Positions 35,101 through 47,210 of a stretch of 64,000 bases of DNA are shown here, piece by piece (the stretch's first letter is position 1; each line of letters starts with the position of its first letter). Where the stretch lies: NCBI GenBank assembly GCA_022495995.1, contig JAFEMH010002607.1:186001-250000 (forward strand), given 5' to 3'. The translations under genes were made by a program, and so were the position numbers. This DNA is from Adenophora triphylla var. japonica. Lineage: Eukaryota; Streptophyta; Magnoliopsida; Asterales; Campanulaceae. The notes beneath the pieces were generated by a model that saw only the letters and a program-made list of their open reading frames with translations, searched no databases and was not told where the DNA came from.

Positions 35101-36066
35101 TATCTAGGGGTGGTTCGGTTGGTATACCGGCTTCATTTTGCTTGTACCGTGTACCAACCAAGTATGAATTGGTACACAAAAATCCGTACCAGTACCAACC
35201 AAAAAAGTCGGTATACCAAGTTTATCGGTACGGTTGGTACCGGTTGGTACGGTTGGTATTCGACGAATACCAATTGTTATTGAAGACAAAAAAAATTGCA
35301 AATCCAAGTTATTATCCCAATTGCAAACCTAAGGAAATAAGAAAATCAGAATCAATATTTGAAAAGCATTGGACACTGATAGATCAGGAACAATTAGCAC
35401 ACATACTTAACCAACATATACACACACACGCGCACAAAACAAATTGTGCAGAGAATACAGATCTGGGATACCAAAAATACACAGATTCTACGTCACAGCA
35501 ATATCAAGCCACGACAGTTGCACTACGCAGTAAACAGAGAGATAGAAGGTTAGGATTTGTTACCCTTGTAGTATCCTCAAATTAGATACCACGTTAGGTA
35601 TCGAATTCTTCAATTCAGCTTCGAAATCGGATCTAGACTTGATGACCGAGAGTCGCCTTGAACTTTCAGACGTACGTGCGTGGGGAAACACGGCTATTGC
35701 CGTCGCCGGCGAATAGGTGCAGAGAGAGAGAGGACCGGTAGTAGTGAAGAAGGCCTTTGCGATTGGAGAGAGAAGGGTCGTTGAGGAGGAAGGGGTAGGA
35801 AGCGAACGATTTAGGTTGCGATTTTGGGTCTGAAGAGAGTTGGCGAGGAGGGGATTTGAGAGGTAAAGGGGGGTAGAACCGGTGAGGATGGATTGCTGTT
35901 GCCAATTAGAGGGAGTGGGCAACGGTGAGGAAGATTGGTGATGGCGACAATGGTGAAGGGAATTGTCTGCGTCTAGAGAGAGAATGCGGGTAGAGAGAGA
36001 TAGGGGAGAACGCTTGAGTGAGACGAGAGGGTTAGATTTAGGGATAGATTTATTTTTATATTATAT

Positions 36067-36152
<86 letters not shown>

Positions 36153-36340
36153 AAAAAAGTCGGTACACGGTATACCAACCGAAGTCGGAATTGTATACCG
36201 TGTACCAACCAATTAGGCACAGTTGGTACGGTACTACCGTACCGAGACTTCGGTATACCGACTTCTGTTACCAATGTGTACCAATTATAATTGGTACGGT
36301 TGGTATGCGGGTTGGTTGGTACGGTCAAGTAACATTTGCC
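35101..36340. repeat. ggtacc-rich palindromic repeat element of unknown class
   Basis: Starts near ctaggggtggttcggttggtatacc and is dense in ggttggtac / gtaccaacc in both orientations at both ends (35105-35280 and 36160-36325). The aggggtgg start is seen in some hAT-like elements, but no matching inverted terminus or target duplication is visible. The middle carries a minus-strand open segment (35922-35560) rich in Ser/Thr/Leu with RRLSVIKSRSDFEAELKNS near its end, which looks like a plastid-targeted exon followed by a GT donor; it lacks a good ATG and may be a captured fragment. Confidence 0.4.
36072..36147. repeat. (TA)n microsatellite
   Basis: About 38 uninterrupted TA units. Long YIYIYI open frames across it are artefacts. 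Confidence 0.95.
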
Positions 36341-36758
36341 ATATCTCATGATATTGAAAAAGTGAAATATTTCATTAAATCTTCATCTCATATATTTTGA
36401 TTATTTTACAAATTAAAGTGAACCTTACTTTATAATCAAATTATTATAAAATTTTAACCCAGTTTATAATCAAATAAAATTTTTAGAATGTGTATATCAA
36501 TTATCAAAGTGGCCCATAAAAAAATTGTCCCCACATTTTTTTTTTACCTATTTCAGTTTATTTTCATAAATTCAATAACATCCACATAATTAATATTTGT
36601 AGTTCAGAATAATTTCTACCCATCAAAATTTATTGATAAAAATTCAATTTTATTAAAATAATTTCATAGTTACAAAAATAAATCACATACAATTCATTTA
36701 AAAAAAAATTAAATTCAGCTAACAAATTAATGCGACATATTGTAAATCACACTTATCC

Positions 36759-37205
<447 letters not shown>

Positions 37206-37223
37206 TATATATATATATATATA

Positions 37224-37510
37224 CTCCCTCCGTCCAAGTAGTTACTTCACGCTTTGTACTCACGTAAATTAAGGAGGGAGTATTATATTGAAAGTATTGT
37301 GAGTGTGAAATTAAAATAGGAGAGAGAATGAGTGGAGGGAATAGTAAATTATAATGGTGTTGTGAGTATTAAAATAATGTAGGAAAGAGAATGAGTGGGG
37401 TAGGGTTAATTTTTTAATATTAAAAACTTTCTATTTTGGGTAAGAAACAAAGTGTGAAATATGTAATTGGACGCCCAAAATAGAAAGTGTGAAGTATGTA
37501 ATCGGACGGA

Positions 37511-37511
<1 letters not shown>
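37224..37511. mobile_element. Stowaway MITE, subfamily 2, with shortened right end
   Basis: Starts ctccctccgtcc and ends cggacggag, three bases shorter than the usual ggagggag, with TA on both sides. About 288 bp. It strongly resembles 37584-37867, from which it is separated by a (TA)n run. Confidence 0.85.

Positions 37512-37583
<72 letters not shown>
37512..37583. repeat. (TA)n microsatellite between two Stowaway MITEs
   Basis: About 35 TA units joining the right end of one Stowaway to the left end of the next. Confidence 0.95.
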
Positions 37584-37584
<1 letters not shown>

Positions 37585-37867
37585 TCCCCCGTCCAAGTAG
37601 TTACTTCACGATTCTTTGTACTCACGTAAATTAAGGAGTGAGTATTATTTTTAAAGTGTTGTGAGTGTGAAATTAAAATAGGAGAGAGAATGAGTGGAGG
37701 GAATAGTAAATTATAATGGTGTTGTGAGTATTAAAATAATGTAGGAGATAAAATGAGTGGAGGGAATAGTAAAGATTCCTTTCCATTTTGGGAAAGAAAC
37801 AAAGTGTGAAGTATGTAATTGAACGCCCAAAATAGAAAGTGTGAAGTATGTAACTGGACGGAGGGAG
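37584..37867. mobile_element. Stowaway MITE, subfamily 2
   Basis: Termini ctcccccgtcc and ggacggagggag with TA at both ends; about 284 bp, closely similar to 37224-37511 over most of its length. Confidence 0.88.
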
Positions 37868-37999
37868 TATATATATCTAATATACAATACAAGGAAGACT
37901 TAACTGCCTCTTAGCTTCACATAAAAAGGGGTCAGGATTTAAAGTTGGGATGTTGATCCGACGGCCGAAAATCATCCTATACCCGCGTCTCCCACGGCA

Positions 38000-38521
38000 G
38001 TTACTGCTTCTCCCAAAAATCCTTTGCGTCTTCTGTCTTTACCCATTCACGTATTTCACCTCTCTCTCTCAGTTTCTCTCTCTACTTCATCTCTCCGGCG
38101 AACCCCTCCCCACCGTTGGAGATCGAGTTTCCGTAGGGGGTTTTGAGGTTGGAGAAAGGTGCGGCGATTCGATGGAAGGATTCATCGCCTCCCACCCCAA
38201 TCGTCACCTATTCTCCTCCATTTTCTCCTCCACCGCCGCCGCCGCACCAACAACCAATCTCTCTCCGTCGCATCGTCTTCACTAGGGCACCACGCAGGGA
38301 CGATTGCCCCCATTGGCAGCCATGCGGTTTGCGGGCTGTTTACGGGCGTTTTGCGTGCGAATTGGGGACGGATTGCAGATGATTGGATTCGCGTTACTCC
38401 AAAATTGATGCTCCTCCTTGAAGACTTCCAAAATCCCCACCCAACATCTTCAAATTAGGGATTTCAATTGGACAAATTGAAATGGTGTATTTGTGGGAGG
38501 CTGCCGGATTTTAAATTCAGG
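38000..38521 (+). other. Possible first exon of a plant gene or captured fragment
   Basis: CT-rich 5' leader (38050-38100), then GC-richer sequence with open frames (38159-38458, 38143-38382) rich in Ser/Pro, ending at a plausible splice donor (cag|gtaaca near 38519). No protein family is recognised and no continuing exon was identified downstream. Confidence 0.3.
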
Positions 38522-38694
38522 TAACAATCGATTTCTTGCTTGATTTTTGTTTTGTTTTGTTCCTTTTTTTATTTTAGCGATTTACGGTCATTGAAATTGC
38601 AGTAATTATAGTGATTCAATTCTTAAGTTATGGGTGCTTATCTATTGACACCCTACACCAATTTGAGAATTCAATCATTTTAGCAAAATGCTTA

Positions 38695-38931
38695 CTCCCT
38701 CCGTCCCAGCGAAAAAGGCACTTTTGGTCAACAGAAGGTAAGTTTGACCCACACATTAACGCAAATCTAATCATTCTAATGAAATTTTAAAAATTGTTAT
38801 TGATAAATCATTTAGTGACTTATCAATAACAATTTTTAGAATTTCAAAAGAATAATTCGATTTGCATTAATGTGTGGGTCAAACTTACCTTCTGTTGACC
38901 AAAAGTGCCTTTTTCGCTGGGACGGAGGGAG
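38695..38931. mobile_element. Near-perfect hairpin Stowaway MITE
   Basis: 237 bp, TA-flanked, ctccctccgtccc to gggacggagggag. The two halves are inverted copies almost throughout (for example agcgaaaaaggcacttttgg and its complement), so the transcript would fold into one long hairpin. Confidence 0.93.
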
Positions 38932-38933
38932 TA

Positions 38934-39801
38934 ATGCTTAATTGTTTACTTTTAGTTTAATTATTGATCTGAGATGGCACACTATTTGGTCAAATTTTTA
39001 GCCCAATCTCACTATCTTAATCTTCCTAAGATAAGAACTCTTCTGTATCTGTATCATTGATTGATGTTGTGCTTAAAGAAAGAGAGACGATGGTTATAGA
39101 AATAGAGGGATAAACTTGGGGTTGGGTGTGGTGGGGTTGGCGGGTAGATAGAGAGGGGGATTTGGGGATGTTCTACCTCTGTGTCAAAACAGTTTTTATT
39201 TTTGTTCTTGATTAATGGACATTCATTAAGGATTCAAGGAGTTGCAATTTTAACCAGGAAGAAAGTGGGAATAAGGTTAATGGAAGAAGACAATATTCAG
39301 TAGGAAGAACGTGTTAGTCAACTAAAAGTTCTTCAAAACTACATGCAAAATAATTTGCATGGATAAGAGTCCATGGTGCTGGTGACTTTGTTGAGAAAGA
39401 TGGAAAGAGAAAGCTGGATCAATGATGTTTGGGTACTATTTTTTATTTATTTATTTGCTTATGTATTAGCTGAGTATGAAAGGAATTGTGGTTGAATTTC
39501 GAAATCTTCTGAAGTGGTTTAAGATGGAGGAGTTATTTTTTTATGTATTTGCTTATGTATTAGCTGAGTATGAAAGAGAAAGCTGGTTAAATGAAATTTG
39601 GGAAGCATACTTGAATTATGTACCATCTCAGGCCTAAAATCAAGTCATTCCTAATTATAGTCCAAATTTGATCTGGACTATAATTAAGATGATGAAGTTC
39701 ATCTTGAAAAGAAAATTGGCTTCACTGTATTGTAAAATCTTTTCCATGAGGTAGGTTGGTTTGATTTTCCATAGGTCTGTAACGTTGTCCTTGAACTATT
39801 C
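38934..39801. other. Gene-free stretch with a diverged tandem duplication
   Basis: No confident gene. A block containing atttgcttatgtattagctgagtatgaaag occurs at about 39455 and 39545, with agagaaagctgg beside it, indicating a diverged ~95-bp duplication. Confidence 0.5.
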
Positions 39802-40897
39802 TTAACAGGTCTGCATCCGGCTTGCTTTTTTGTCTGCCCTGCTGGCACTTGGATAAACTTCAATGCATGTTCGACCCCTTGGAAGACCCAAAATGCGTTC
39901 AACCTCCTCCTCAGTCACAGAAAGTGTGTTTCCATTTTTCAAGTTTACTACTTTCTGTTCAACGTTGTAGTTTTGAAGAACATAGTAACCTATGTAATAC
40001 GGCAGGGCACAAAGTTGAGGAGGGATCCTAAACCTACAGAATTTATCCACTCAATTTGATTAGGGGATAGATTTTTCACAGTCTCTGCTAGGTCCTTGGG
40101 GCTTGTTCTAATAAAGGATCTCATATATGTACCCTCAGAAACAGTTCTCTTTATCGTTCTTGAAGTACTAGCTTCAGTCTCCTTCATTTGTTTCTGTTTC
40201 TTACCTTTTCCCTTGAGTTGTTGTTCGAGCTCTTTATCTGGTTCATGTTCTAAATTAGAATGATATAAAGTTATTTTAGATAGTGCACATAATTTAATAT
40301 CTAGTGTACCCAGGTACACTAGATATTCACACTAGGTAAAATGGATAGTAAATGCAAGTGTAAATATGAATGATTTCAATTAACCTGTTATATCATCAGC
40401 ATCAAGCACTATTGTTTCTGGATATATTACTACTCCAGATGCTTTAAGTGCCTCTATTTCCTTTCTTCTCTTTGCAAGTTCAGCTTCAAGGAGTCTTGCA
40501 GATTTCCTTTTACAAGGTCGATCTATTATATCGAGTAGAAATAAATATTGTCCATAGTTAGTAGTTTATTTACAAAACTGAAAATGAATTATGTACTCGT
40601 TAAGCCAATGAATCCAGAAGTAACAATGTAAATATACATGGAAATGCAATGGCAATATCAAGTTAACATATAGATCATAATCATTTATATAAGAATTTTA
40701 AAATTTTTATTAATTTGTTAAACCCTAACCCTAGGTTTATAAATTTATTAAATCCTAACATTTAATCGGTTGAAATTATAAAATTAATGAAAAAAATATG
40801 TCAATCTCAAGCTATATCAGTAGGATAGTACAGGCATATAAGTCTCACCTTGTTCATTTCTGTGCGCGAAGACGTGGGCAGAGTTAGAGGATCTCAT
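39802..40897 (-). pseudogene. N-terminal half of a ULP1-type transposon gene, spliced, frameshifted
   Basis: Exon 1 is 40897-40849 (MRSSNSAHVFAHRNEQ), exon 2 is 40522-40385 (Lys/Arg-rich), exon 3 starts at 40249; all junctions are GT-AG and the phases agree (1/1), which strongly supports this model. Exon 3 carries SVGLGSLL and then, one frame over, YYVLQNYN and EEEVERILGLPRG, matching in order the IGFGGLL...DVIDILCLPRN blocks of the gene at 58801-62526. A frameshift lies near 40015-40045. The protease half expected further left is absent. Confidence 0.65.
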
Positions 40898-41173
40898 TTT
40901 GTTTTGATTCTTCTATATGGAAGAGAAATGGGGGTAGTTGCCAAAGATATTTATTCAGTTTGATTATTGCCGGATAAAGTTGATTGTTGCCGGAGATGAG
41001 TAAGAAGGCGGTGGTGGTTCTAGATGTTTTGGGAGAGAAATGAGGGATTACAAATGGCTTTTGGTTTTTTTTTTTTTGCTGCTGCTGGTGTAGTAACTGT
41101 TTTAATGAGGGGTTATAGTTTATTGACCAATTTGCCCTTTCTAATATCCTATTTTATAAATTCGCTAGTGTAC

Positions 41174-41182
41174 ACTAGATAA
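41174..41182. other. 9-bp target site duplication (left copy)
   Basis: actagataa, repeated exactly at 42840-42848. A 9-bp duplication is the signature of Mutator-superfamily insertion. Confidence 0.9.
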
Positions 41183-41499
41183 GCCAAAAACTTGTAAAAA
41201 ACACGTTTTTTCTAAGCTTAACAAAAAACGTATTTTTAGAACGAACACACACAGACGACCCATTCTCTCTCTCTCTCTATCCGCAAACACTCTCTCTCTC
41301 TAGACGCAATACCGTTCTCCCCCAAAACCATTCGCCAACGACCTTGCTTCTAACCACAATTGCCCACCACCGTCATCTGCTATCCCCAAATCAACAACCA
41401 ATCCTCACCGTTCTACCTCCCTCTTCCTCAATTACCTTCTTCCCCGATCTATTCTCTTCCAATTTTCCTCTCAACCCAATTTGAAAATGTCGTCGCCGG

Positions 41500-41695
41500 C
41501 AACAACCATAGCGTGGTGAAACAGCCGGAAGGGCAGTGCTGCTCCACACTCAAGACGGTGTTGAAAACCAACGCAGAGTGTCTGTGCGAGGCATTCAAGA
41601 ACAGTGCTCAATTGGGTGTTTCTTTGAATATCACAAAGGCTTTGGCTCTTCCCACCGCCTGCCATCTTCATGCTCCTCGCATACACAAAAACTGA
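41500..41695 (+). pseudogene. Captured non-specific lipid-transfer-protein fragment
   Basis: The frame reads [21 protein letters not shown] then [13 protein letters not shown]. This fits the middle and end of the plant eight-cysteine LTP motif (CC...CxC...AxxLPxxC), closest to GPI-anchored LTP-like proteins. The first two cysteines and a signal peptide are not found upstream, so this is a fragment. It lies inside a MULE with a 9-bp target duplication, so capture by the transposon is the likely origin. Confidence 0.7.
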
Positions 41696-42440
41696 GTGCC
41701 AGTGTACTAGTTTTCAAATGCCAGTGTATGTGTTTTCAAATGCCATTTCATGTGTTTTTGAATGCTAGTTCTTGTGTTTTTGAGAGCCAGCAAACTTAAT
41801 TCGAGTGCCAGTGCATTTTAATTTGAGTGCCAGTACATGTTAATTCGAGTGCCGGTGCATGAAGAAGATGAACGGAGATGGAGTGCCAGTGCATTTTAAT
41901 TCGAGTGCCAGTACATGTTAATTCGAGTGCCAGTACATGTTTTTTGGAATGCCAGTATAATAGAATATTAATGCCAGTGCATAACAAATAGATGGGAATT
42001 TGAGTGCCAGTGTATGTGTTTTTGAGTGCCAGTGTATGTGTATTTGAATGCCAGTCCATGTGTTTTTGAATGCCAGTGCTTGTGTTTTTGAGAGCTAGTG
42101 CTAGTGTGTTTCCCAGTTTGTTAAACTAGCATTCAAAAACACATGGACTGGCATTCAAAAACACATGGACTGGTATTCAAAATCACATGGACTGGCACTC
42201 AAAAACACATACACTGGCACTCAAAAATACTGGTAATCATTTTTGCTGGCTCTAACAAACACAAACACTGGCATTCAAAAATACATGGACTGGTACTCCA
42301 AAACACATGCACTGGCATCTAATTACCCAGTCCATAAACTTAATAAAAAAACTAATGGGTGTTGAATATGTCTGTTCATACACCAACTAGCACTTGATAA
42401 TATATTAACTGGCACTTGATCATACACCAACCGGCACTTG
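41690..42440. repeat. Inverted array of the word agtgccagtg inside the Pack-MULE
   Basis: From 41693 to about 42110 the word agtgccagtRYatgtgtttttg recurs about 15 times on the plus strand; from about 42120 to 42440 its reverse complement (cactggcattcaaaaacacatg) recurs about ten times. The two halves would pair into a long imperfect hairpin. Confidence 0.85.
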
Positions 42441-42848
42441 ATCAAATCCCATGTTTTTGTAAAATTGCAGATTCACTCCCTTTTAAACCATCATCTCATT
42501 CTTATTATCTTCAAAATGGTAGTAGTAGCAACACGGGCCAATCAAAGGGACCATTGCAAAGACCAACAAAATCATTTGTCTCCAAAGTATTGGATTTGAT
42601 GTTTGAGGTTTAATGGACGAATTCCAACCTGGCACCTGATTATTATGGACGAATTCCAAACCCTAAAGATGCAATTCCCAATTGAAGAAGAAGCATTGAC
42701 GCCGGATTTGAAGATTGATTTGGCTCCGGTGAAGAAATTGGAGTGGATTCAATTCGGGACGTACGACTAAGGCGTAGTCTAAAAACACGTTTTTTTGTAA
42801 GCTCACAAAAAACGCGTTTTAATTTTATAAGACCAACTCACTAGATAA

Positions 42849-43020
42849 AGTAGCTAGTATACCCAAGTTATTATATCCTATTTTATAAATTCGCTCGTGT
42901 ACACACACCGGATAAAGTAGCTAGTGTACCCAAGTTATTATATCCTATTTTATAAATTCGCTAGTGTACACTAGATAAAGTAGCTAGTGTATCCAAGTTA
43001 TTATTTCATTTCATTAAATA
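42849..43020 (+). repeat. ~70-bp tandem repeat split by the Pack-MULE
   Basis: Units tatcctattttataaattcgctagtgtacac...ctagataaagtagctagtgtacccaagttat occur at about 42875 and 42945, and a further copy starts at 41149 just left of the Pack-MULE, so the element inserted into the array. Confidence 0.8.
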
Positions 43021-43729
43021 AAGGGGTACACTAGATATCAACTTCCAACGATTTATGTTAAATAACCATATGTATTATCTATTAACTAATGTACCCAAGA
43101 TATCACTTCAATAACAACTGGGTACATTAGATAAATAGCTAGTGTACCCTATTGAATTTCCTTTTGCAATTGCTCTCTTATATACACTAGATAAATAGCT
43201 AGTGGGCCATATTTATTTTGGATGTCAAAGGATAGGTAATTAACTTATTCAAGATGTGCAGTAGCTAGGTAGCTAGTGCACACTAGCTAGATGTCTATGA
43301 ACTTGGCTTGCATCAGATAAAATGTGTTGGCCTTGGCCTTGTCATAGAGATTTTGGATGTCAAAAGGATAGATAACCAGAAGAATATCAACATAACTACC
43401 AAAATTTTATTTACACCCACTAGTAGCCAACATAACAAGATTCTAAAAGTAAGATAAGATACAACATGTCTAAATTTTAGGATTTTGTTTTTTCTTCGCC
43501 TCATTACAATAAGTTGTTGCTGCATAAACAACTCTTTCTCTATTATCATTGGTTTGATATGTAAGCATTGCAAAGTGGTATCTCTATCTTAACTTCAGAA
43601 GTTGTCTGTTTTGTTCAAATTTCTCCGTAGAAAGGAAAATAGGAAAAAGATTAGAAGTTGTTTGTTTTCTTCAGTCAAATAAATCTTTAAAGCAAAAATT
43701 CTTACCCCTTCTTTTTTAAAACCAACATC
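43021..43729. other. Gene-free stretch with ctagataaatagctagtg words
   Basis: No confident coding sequence. Contains scattered tagataaatagctagtg and a repeated ttttggatgtcaaaggatag phrase (about 43220 and 43352). Confidence 0.5.
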
Positions 43730-46100
43730 CTAGTTTTTGAGTCTACCGCCTTTGTATGTCTCAAGGTGTCTCATGACGAATATTGCACAGTCAAGATGAT
43801 TTTTTGCTGTCCTCCAAAACATTGATAGTCGGCAAGCATTAAACATCAAAATTGCTTCTGCTTTTAAGTGGTCATGGAATCTTAAATATAGACTAAAATG
43901 GTTTTTTCTGCACAAAATAAACATTAAGCTAATAGTAAGTGTATAATGCATTTGATTTTAAACAAAATAAACTAAGTTAGGTGTTTAGACTTGTGTAGGA
44001 TTGGCAAATAAGTATTAAGACTTTAAAAATATGCATACCAGTTGCGTTAGAGGGCCTATGTACTTGTCAAAATCCCCTAAACTACTGTTGTCAAGGATAT
44101 CCAAACAATTTTCCTTAAAATCAAAGACAACAATGTAGAAGTGCCCATGAGCAAGGATTGAGAACATTACCTGAAATATTTAGATAAACAAATATAATAA
44201 GCAAATGTGAAATTTTTGAAAACTAAAACGCTTATAAATATGTAGATGTCTAGGTTTCATTACCAAATCATATTCATGGATTGTTTTGTTGGGTTATTGT
44301 TCACCAACTTATCCATCTCAAAAGCAAAATCTTCATATTTTCCCTCCGGCCTAGCGGAATTATACATTTGTGATATGGCGGAGACATAATAAATGGGTTA
44401 TAGTGCTATTGTAATATACGTGAATGAATGTCACTAAGGTGATTTAGTTAAGCATATTACCATTACATACGGTCCACAGAAGAGACACAGAACGTAGGGC
44501 TTTCACCGCCTTAAACTTTTCAAAATCGTTCAGGACATCACACCAAATACTTACCAAGGATATCTCTACCTCTTTACGAGGAAGCATGGTCTGAAAACTT
44601 TCAAAAGCCCCTTAATATATTTGGATTCATAAATGAAATACCTGTAGAAAAGTAGGTAATTAGCTACTGCTCCCTTAACTATGTACTCTAGGTACATTAG
44701 ATGTATAGCTAGTGTGCACACTACAACCTCATGTTTTTTAAGGACATCTTGCTTGAACTAGATAAATAGCTAGTGTACACTAGTTATGTGTATCAGCCTT
44801 GGCTAAGTACACTAGCCAGTGTAACTTAGTGTACACTAGCTAGTGTACACTAGCCAAATGGCTTAGGCAGGACAAGGCCTTGGCCAAGTTCTTGTGTACA
44901 CTAGCTATTGTCACTTAGTGTACACTAGCTGTGTTGCTATTGTAACTTAGTATACACTAGCTAGTGCCAAGGCCAAGGCATCGGCCTTGGCTACGCCCAA
45001 GGCTTCAGCCATGGCCTTGGCTTGGCCTCAGCCTTGGCTAAGTAGCTAGTGTAACTTAGTGTACACTAGCTGTGTTGCTAGTGTACACAAGCCAGTTATC
45101 TAGTGTGCACTAGTTAGGTAGTGTGTGAAAGGAGACTTCAAAAAAAAAAAAAACGATGGCTCTGAAACGCGTTTATCTGAATGTTGTCCTGCTTTTGTTG
45201 AGGTTATTCTTCTGGAGTTGGTATTTTTTGAAGTTGACTCTCTTGGATCTGTGTGGATCCTTGAGTTGACGACAACAAATCAAAACAAGGGGAAGTTACA
45301 CCCTTTATTTTACGCTGGGGTTTCATTGTTGTTTCCTCAAGTACCTCTTCATTTGTTTGAGCTTGAGATTCAGCAGCAGCCTTCTGTGCGATTGTAACAA
45401 CATCAATTCCATCAAATGCATCATTTGGTGAGATGCATTTCTGTTCCTTTGAAAGTTTTTCTTGAATGTAAGTTTCAAAACCAATGTCAAGAACTCTGTA
45501 ATCTTGGCTATTTAATCCCAAACTGTTAAAGTCCGGTGTCTGTTGAGGCTCGGCATCAATTGATGCTCCTTTTGTTGGAAAGTTTTCAGAACAAGTCAAT
45601 AACGAGGGATCCTCTATTATTGTTTTCAACTATTGTGACATGTCTTCACACTGTGAGTATGTGAGGGAGTCATCAATGAAAGGTATTGATTGTGGCTCAT
45701 TTTGACAGCTTGGGATTATTGTAGAAATTTGGACATTTGTGTCGAGGAGAGGTCGTGGTTGCAGCTCAAAAGTTGTATTTAGGAGGTCTGGCTGTGATTG
45801 TTGGTTATCTTGAGTTGTGGTTAGTGGAGAATCAAAAGTTGGATAGAGGAGAGGTTGGTGTTGTGTCTGTTGGTCTGAATTTTGCTTCTGGGGTTGGTAA
45901 GGTGTGAAAGGAGAGTCAACAGATGGATTGGTTTGAGGGAAATAAGAACTGAGAAGCTGGTTTATTTCATTGTTTAGTTGCTGCACACGCTGCCTCTCTG
46001 AATCAATTGAAGCACATATATTGTATGCTTGGGCATAGCGTGTCATTGCCCCTTTCAGATCCTCAGCAGTAGCCAAAAGTTTTGACATTGGATCATTGTC
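43730..46100 (-). pseudogene. C-terminal half of a ULP1-like cysteine protease gene with premature stop
   Basis: Exon 46100-45204 (acceptor tttcag) encodes a Gln/Pro/Ser-rich linker; a TAG at about 45630-45632 interrupts an otherwise continuous frame. Downstream exons on the minus strand include MLPRKEVEISLVSIWCDVLN (about 44590-44470), then 44170-44039 with AHGHFYIVVFDF and LDILDNS, and 43919-43730 with NHLDCAIFVMRHLETYKG. These supply the His, Asp and Cys of the C48 (ULP1) triad in the right order. ULP1 enzymes cleave SUMO; copies carried by plant transposons have unknown substrates. Its N-terminal half is missing. Confidence 0.7.
44690..45125. repeat. Dense cluster of the palindromic word ctagtgtacactag
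   Basis: About 15 copies of tagtgtacactag and ctagctagtg, interleaved with ggccaaggc/gccttggc blocks at 44970-45040. Similar words recur at 40310-40335, 41165, 42890-43000, 46190-46350 and 46990-47110. Confidence 0.85.
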
Positions 46101-46453
46101 CTGAAACATTTAATAGAATTGCATTTGAATTTTTAATAGCTTCATTTAACAACAGGTGAAAACTTGAATTGCATTTGAATTTTTATGTGTATCAGCCTTG
46201 GCTAGTGTACACTAGGTAGTTACACTAGCTAGTGTACACTAAAATTTTATGAAAGAAAACAAACTAAGAAAATTATTTCAAATAAACATAAGGTTGTGCA
46301 CACTAGCTAACTAGCTAGTGTGCAGCATGTTCATACATGGAGCTAGTGTGCAGCATGTTCATACATGGAAATATCTCAGAAAGTCAGCATCTCCCCACGG
46401 TCATTAATAAGTAATAATTCAAATACAATAAAAAAAGAAGCAACAATAGGTTC

Positions 46454-46749
46454 CTAATTCTCATCATTGAATTCGTTCATATGCTGCTCCAGTGCCACGC
46501 GCTGGAGCATGGATAATTCTCCATACGAAGAAATAGAGCTAAGATCAACAGCATGGGCTAAGAGTTTGTCCCAAACCTTCGAGATTGGTAGGTCGTAGGG
46601 GGACAAAATGGGCATTGCAGTTTGTGTTCCCCATTATAAAGGGGAAAGCGCCCAAGAGTGATTGATTTCTTGTGCATTACAATCTTTTCTTCCGTGGTTA
46701 ACTCTCTGGTAACCACAGCCTGAGCTCTGTTTCTGTTTCCTCTTGGCAT
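46454..46749 (-). pseudogene. Small XS-type zinc-finger gene, copy 1, frameshifted
   Basis: ATG at 46749 opens MPRGNRNRAQAVVTREL and continues to KLQCPFCPP; a shift then puts the rest (KVWDKLLAHAVDLSS, RVALEQHM) in another frame ending at TAG 46454. The pattern CPxC, about 17 residues, HA, about 17 residues, HxAL fits the zf-XS zinc finger of SGS3/IDN2/FDM-type proteins; here the last His is Arg. A TATAAATA box sits 75 bp upstream. Those families act in small-RNA pathways; a role for this stand-alone finger is not known. Confidence 0.55.
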
Positions 46750-46823
46750 TGTATTTGGGAATGAAAAAGAAGAGACTTGTTGGATTTGTTTTTGGATGAT
46801 GATAGAGAGAAGTTTTAGGTTGG

Positions 46824-46831
46824 TATTTATA
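46824..46831 (-). promoter_or_regulatory. TATA box of XS-type zinc-finger gene copy 1
   Basis: Minus strand TATAAATACCA, 75 bp upstream of the ATG at 46749, with a CT/AC-rich leader between. The same TATAAATACCA occurs 53 bp upstream of copy 3 at 63455. Confidence 0.55.
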
Positions 46832-47210
46832 CTGATGTATATAGGTTGAAATAGTTGGTGATAAGAAGTTGTTGGAATTGAAAGGTTTAAATATTGAGCA
46901 TTCATTTTATCTTTTGACCATGTGGTTCCAAGTCTGAATGCATTAATTAAAAAATTGACCGATGCTATGGAAGTCTCCATGTAATAGCTACTGTACCTTG
47001 GCTTGTGAACTAGTGTATGTAGCTAAGGTACACTAGCTAGTGTACACAAGTGTACACTAGCTAGTGTAACTTAGTGTACACTAGCTAAATAGCTACTAGC
47101 TAAATAGCTACTGTACACAAATGATCAAGTTAAAGGAAATTTATTCATTAATAATTATGATTTCTAATTCAAACATTGAAATACAATTAAAAAGGAAAAA
47201 CAACAGTCTC

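Larger units (their letters stand above)
41183..42839. mobile_element. Pack-MULE carrying a lipid-transfer-protein fragment
   Basis: Flanked by the exact 9-bp duplication actagataa. The terminal regions are inverted copies of each other over about 60 bp (aacacgttttttctaagctt... left; its counterpart aagctcacaaaaaacgcg right). The outer right terminus, read inward, begins gagttggtct, like the gagtaggtct end of the MULEs at 52240 and 58565. No transposase is encoded. The interior holds a captured gene piece (41500-41695) and a large inverted array. It inserted into one unit of a tandem repeat. Confidence 0.85.
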
